From: Sagittula salina
GTDB taxonomy: Bacteria > Pseudomonadota > Alphaproteobacteria > Rhodobacterales > Rhodobacteraceae
Direction of reading: 5' to 3'
Assembly: GCF_017813235.1 (NCBI RefSeq)
Contig: NZ_JAGISH010000007.1
Location: 124,001 to 188,000 of the forward strand
Length of the DNA stretch: 64,000 bases
Shown piece after piece: positions 62,867 through 64,000 of the stretch (position 1 is its first letter; every line of letters starts with the position of its first letter). The translations under genes and the position numbers were made by a program. Under the pieces are notes generated by a model. It was not told the DNA's origin, made no database searches, and saw only the letters and a list, made by a program, of their open reading frames with translations.

Positions 62867-63043
62867 TCTCTGCGCCTCCCGCCTGTGCAGGAGAGCGACC
62901 CGCCAATGCGGCGCGGCGACGTATCAACAGGGTGAACCGTTGATGGACGCCTTTCCCATCTCTGCACAATACTATCGTTTTGTGGCTTCTGCCTCTGTTT
63001 CAGAAACGCGAAGAATGTGGCTGAATTGGGCGGTTTCGTGGGT

Positions 63044-63056
63044 AATCCTTAGGATT
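63044..63056. promoter_or_regulatory. Palindrome upstream of the RTX gene
   Basis: AATCCT-T-AGGATT, a perfect 6-bp inverted repeat around one base, about 180 bases before the RTX gene start and close to the end of the TPR gene. It may be an operator for the RTX gene; the regulator is unknown. Confidence 0.35.
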
Positions 63057-63098
63057 TGCACCAAATTGTCCAGGGATCCGCGCCACTGGCGGCCGTGA

Positions 63099-63114
63099 AG
63101 CGCGGAACCGCGCT
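63099..63114 (-). terminator. Hairpin after the TPR-protein gene
   Basis: AGCGCGG/CCGCGCT, a 7-bp stem with a 2-base loop just beyond the stop codon; no T tract. Weak candidate for a transcription end. Confidence 0.4.
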
Positions 63115-63119
63115 GCACG

Positions 63120-64000
63120 TCAGAGCAGCGCGCCCAGGGGCGCCAGCAGGCCCTTGCCGCGCAGGGTGCGCACCGGATAATCGGGATCGCCGATCATCTG
63201 GTCGATGGTGAAGCCGGGTTCGATCTTGACCATCCGGCGGGCCACTTCGGTGGCCTGGTCCATCCGGCCGGTGGCGGCATAGAGCGCCAACAGCGTGCGG
63301 TGAACCGGCCGCGACAGCGGCGCGGCGCGGGCGGCTGCCTCTCCGGCGGTTATGGCTTCCTCGTAGTGGTCGCACGCCAGCGCGATCAGGCAATGCCCGG
63401 TGTCCCACCAGTGCCGAAAGGGCGAAGATTTCGCGATGGCGCAGGCGCGGGCAGAGGTACGGTATGCCTCCTGCAGGCGGCCGGCGGTGATGTAGGCTTC
63501 CGACAGCGCCTTCAGTCCGAAGGCAGAGACAGGATTACGCTCCACCGCGCTTTGCGCGAGGTCCATCACCCCGGCAAGATCGCCGTGCACGGTGCTGCGG
63601 ACCTTGGACACGATGGACATCACCAGCGGGTTTTCCGCCCCCGTTTCCATCGCACGGTGATAGAGGTCGATGGTCTCCTCCATCAGGCCGCCCTGATCCT
63701 CCTCCGACATCTCCATCATCTGGGTCATGCGGATCAGGCTGCCCCACGCCAGGTAAAGCCCGTTCTCGTCGTGTCGGTAGGCCTGATCCATCAGCCCGTA
63801 AGCCTCGCGCAGGGCGTCCTGATCGTAGCTGAACATGCGATACAGGGCGAGCCGGGAGAGCGCGGTGGCGCGGGTCTCCGGGCGGTCCTTGGGCAGGGCA
63901 TGCGGGATCTTTCCGAGGATCTGGTCGGCCGCCTCAAAAACGGTACGGGCGATCTCGTCCTCCGAGTTTGTGATGGCCTCCAGCCGTTCTACCCGCTGCA
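63120..64000 (-). CDS. TPR-repeat protein (C-terminal part, 5'-partial)
   Basis: The frame is open to the right edge; at least 293 codons lie in the window, so the Met at 63836 is not necessarily the start. The visible part is a solenoid of TPR-like helices (LVMSIVSKVRSTVHGDLAGVMDLAQSAVERNPVSAFGLKALSEAYITAGRLQEAYRTSARA, then AGEAAARAAPLSRPVHRTLLALYAATGRMDQATEVARRMVKIEP). Such C-termini occur on winged-helix or adenylate-cyclase-like regulators in this group; the N-terminal domain is not seen, so the function is open. Confidence 0.78.
   Translation of the reverse strand, partial: QRVERLEAITNSEDEIARTVFEAADQILGKIPHALPKDRPETRATALSRLALYRMFSYDQDALREAYGLMDQAYRHDENGLYLAWGSLIRMTQMMEMSEEDQGGLMEETIDLYHRAMETGAENPLVMSIVSKVRSTVHGDLAGVMDLAQSAVERNPVSAFGLKALSEAYITAGRLQEAYRTSARACAIAKSSPFRHWWDTGHCLIALACDHYEEAITAGEAAARAAPLSRPVHRTLLALYAATGRMDQATEVARRMVKIEPGFTIDQMIGDPDYPVRTLRGKGLLAPLGALL

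Overview
The window is a GC-rich (roughly two-thirds G+C by eye) alphaproteobacterial chromosome segment, most likely from the Rhodobacterales (Roseobacter-type). The basis is the gene mix: a TRAP transporter, a Liv transporter and two peptide-type ABC transporters, an RTX protein ending in a Hint domain, a CueR-led copper operon, malate synthase G, and a decayed IS3 element. Genes are dense and many overlap by ATGA. No rRNA, tRNA or CRISPR array was seen. Gene family calls come from reading the translations, without any database search.

Layout. (1) 1-3773: a signalling trio on the plus strand, made of a membrane histidine kinase (5' end outside the window), a single-domain receiver and a receiver-kinase hybrid. 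A frameshifted IS3-family element with 28-bp terminal inverted repeats (3822-5153) follows, then a GGDEF-EAL protein (minus). (2) 8004-22015: a catabolic and uptake island. A ThDP-dependent decarboxylase with TRAP dctPQM (minus) is divergent from an IclR regulator and a cupin dioxygenase (plus). A Liv-type ABC transporter with an aldehyde dehydrogenase and an SDR (minus) is divergent from an AraC regulator (plus). (3) 22062-30388: a pentahaem cytochrome c (minus) is divergent from a complete nqrABCDEF-apbE-nqrM-CBS operon (plus). A near-perfect FNR-type site, TTGATTTGGATCAT, sits between them. NqrB is strongly shortened and appears to lack the loop that carries its covalent FMN. This is the most unusual module in the window. 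(4) 30523-33713: a SHOCT protein and a copper operon (cueR, a Cys/His protein with VAQAA repeats, cytochrome c, multicopper oxidase) behind a MerR-type promoter. (5) 33831-36002: glcB.

(6) 36308-52994: a nitrogen and amide utilisation region. It holds a hydratase-like enzyme, an N-carbamoyl-D-amino-acid hydrolase, RidA, an amidase, two complete five-component peptide/opine-type ABC transporters, a hydantoin-racemase-like protein without the usual cysteines, a membrane-type dipeptidase and a GNAT acetyltransferase. (7) 53171-64000: a small membrane protein, thioredoxin 2 (trxC), an orphan HlyD-type adaptor, AdoMet decarboxylase, a zinc-ribbon membrane microprotein, a lytic transglycosylase lipoprotein, a 1829-residue RTX protein with a C-terminal Hint domain and eight internal modules, and the C-terminal part of a TPR protein that runs off the right edge.

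How the parts fit (inference). Regions 2 and 6 import carboxylates, amino-acid-like compounds and peptides and break them down to aldehydes, acids and amino acids. GlcB feeds glyoxylate into central metabolism. The Nqr-like complex with its cytochrome would handle electrons from NADH under oxygen limitation. The copper cluster protects the periplasm.
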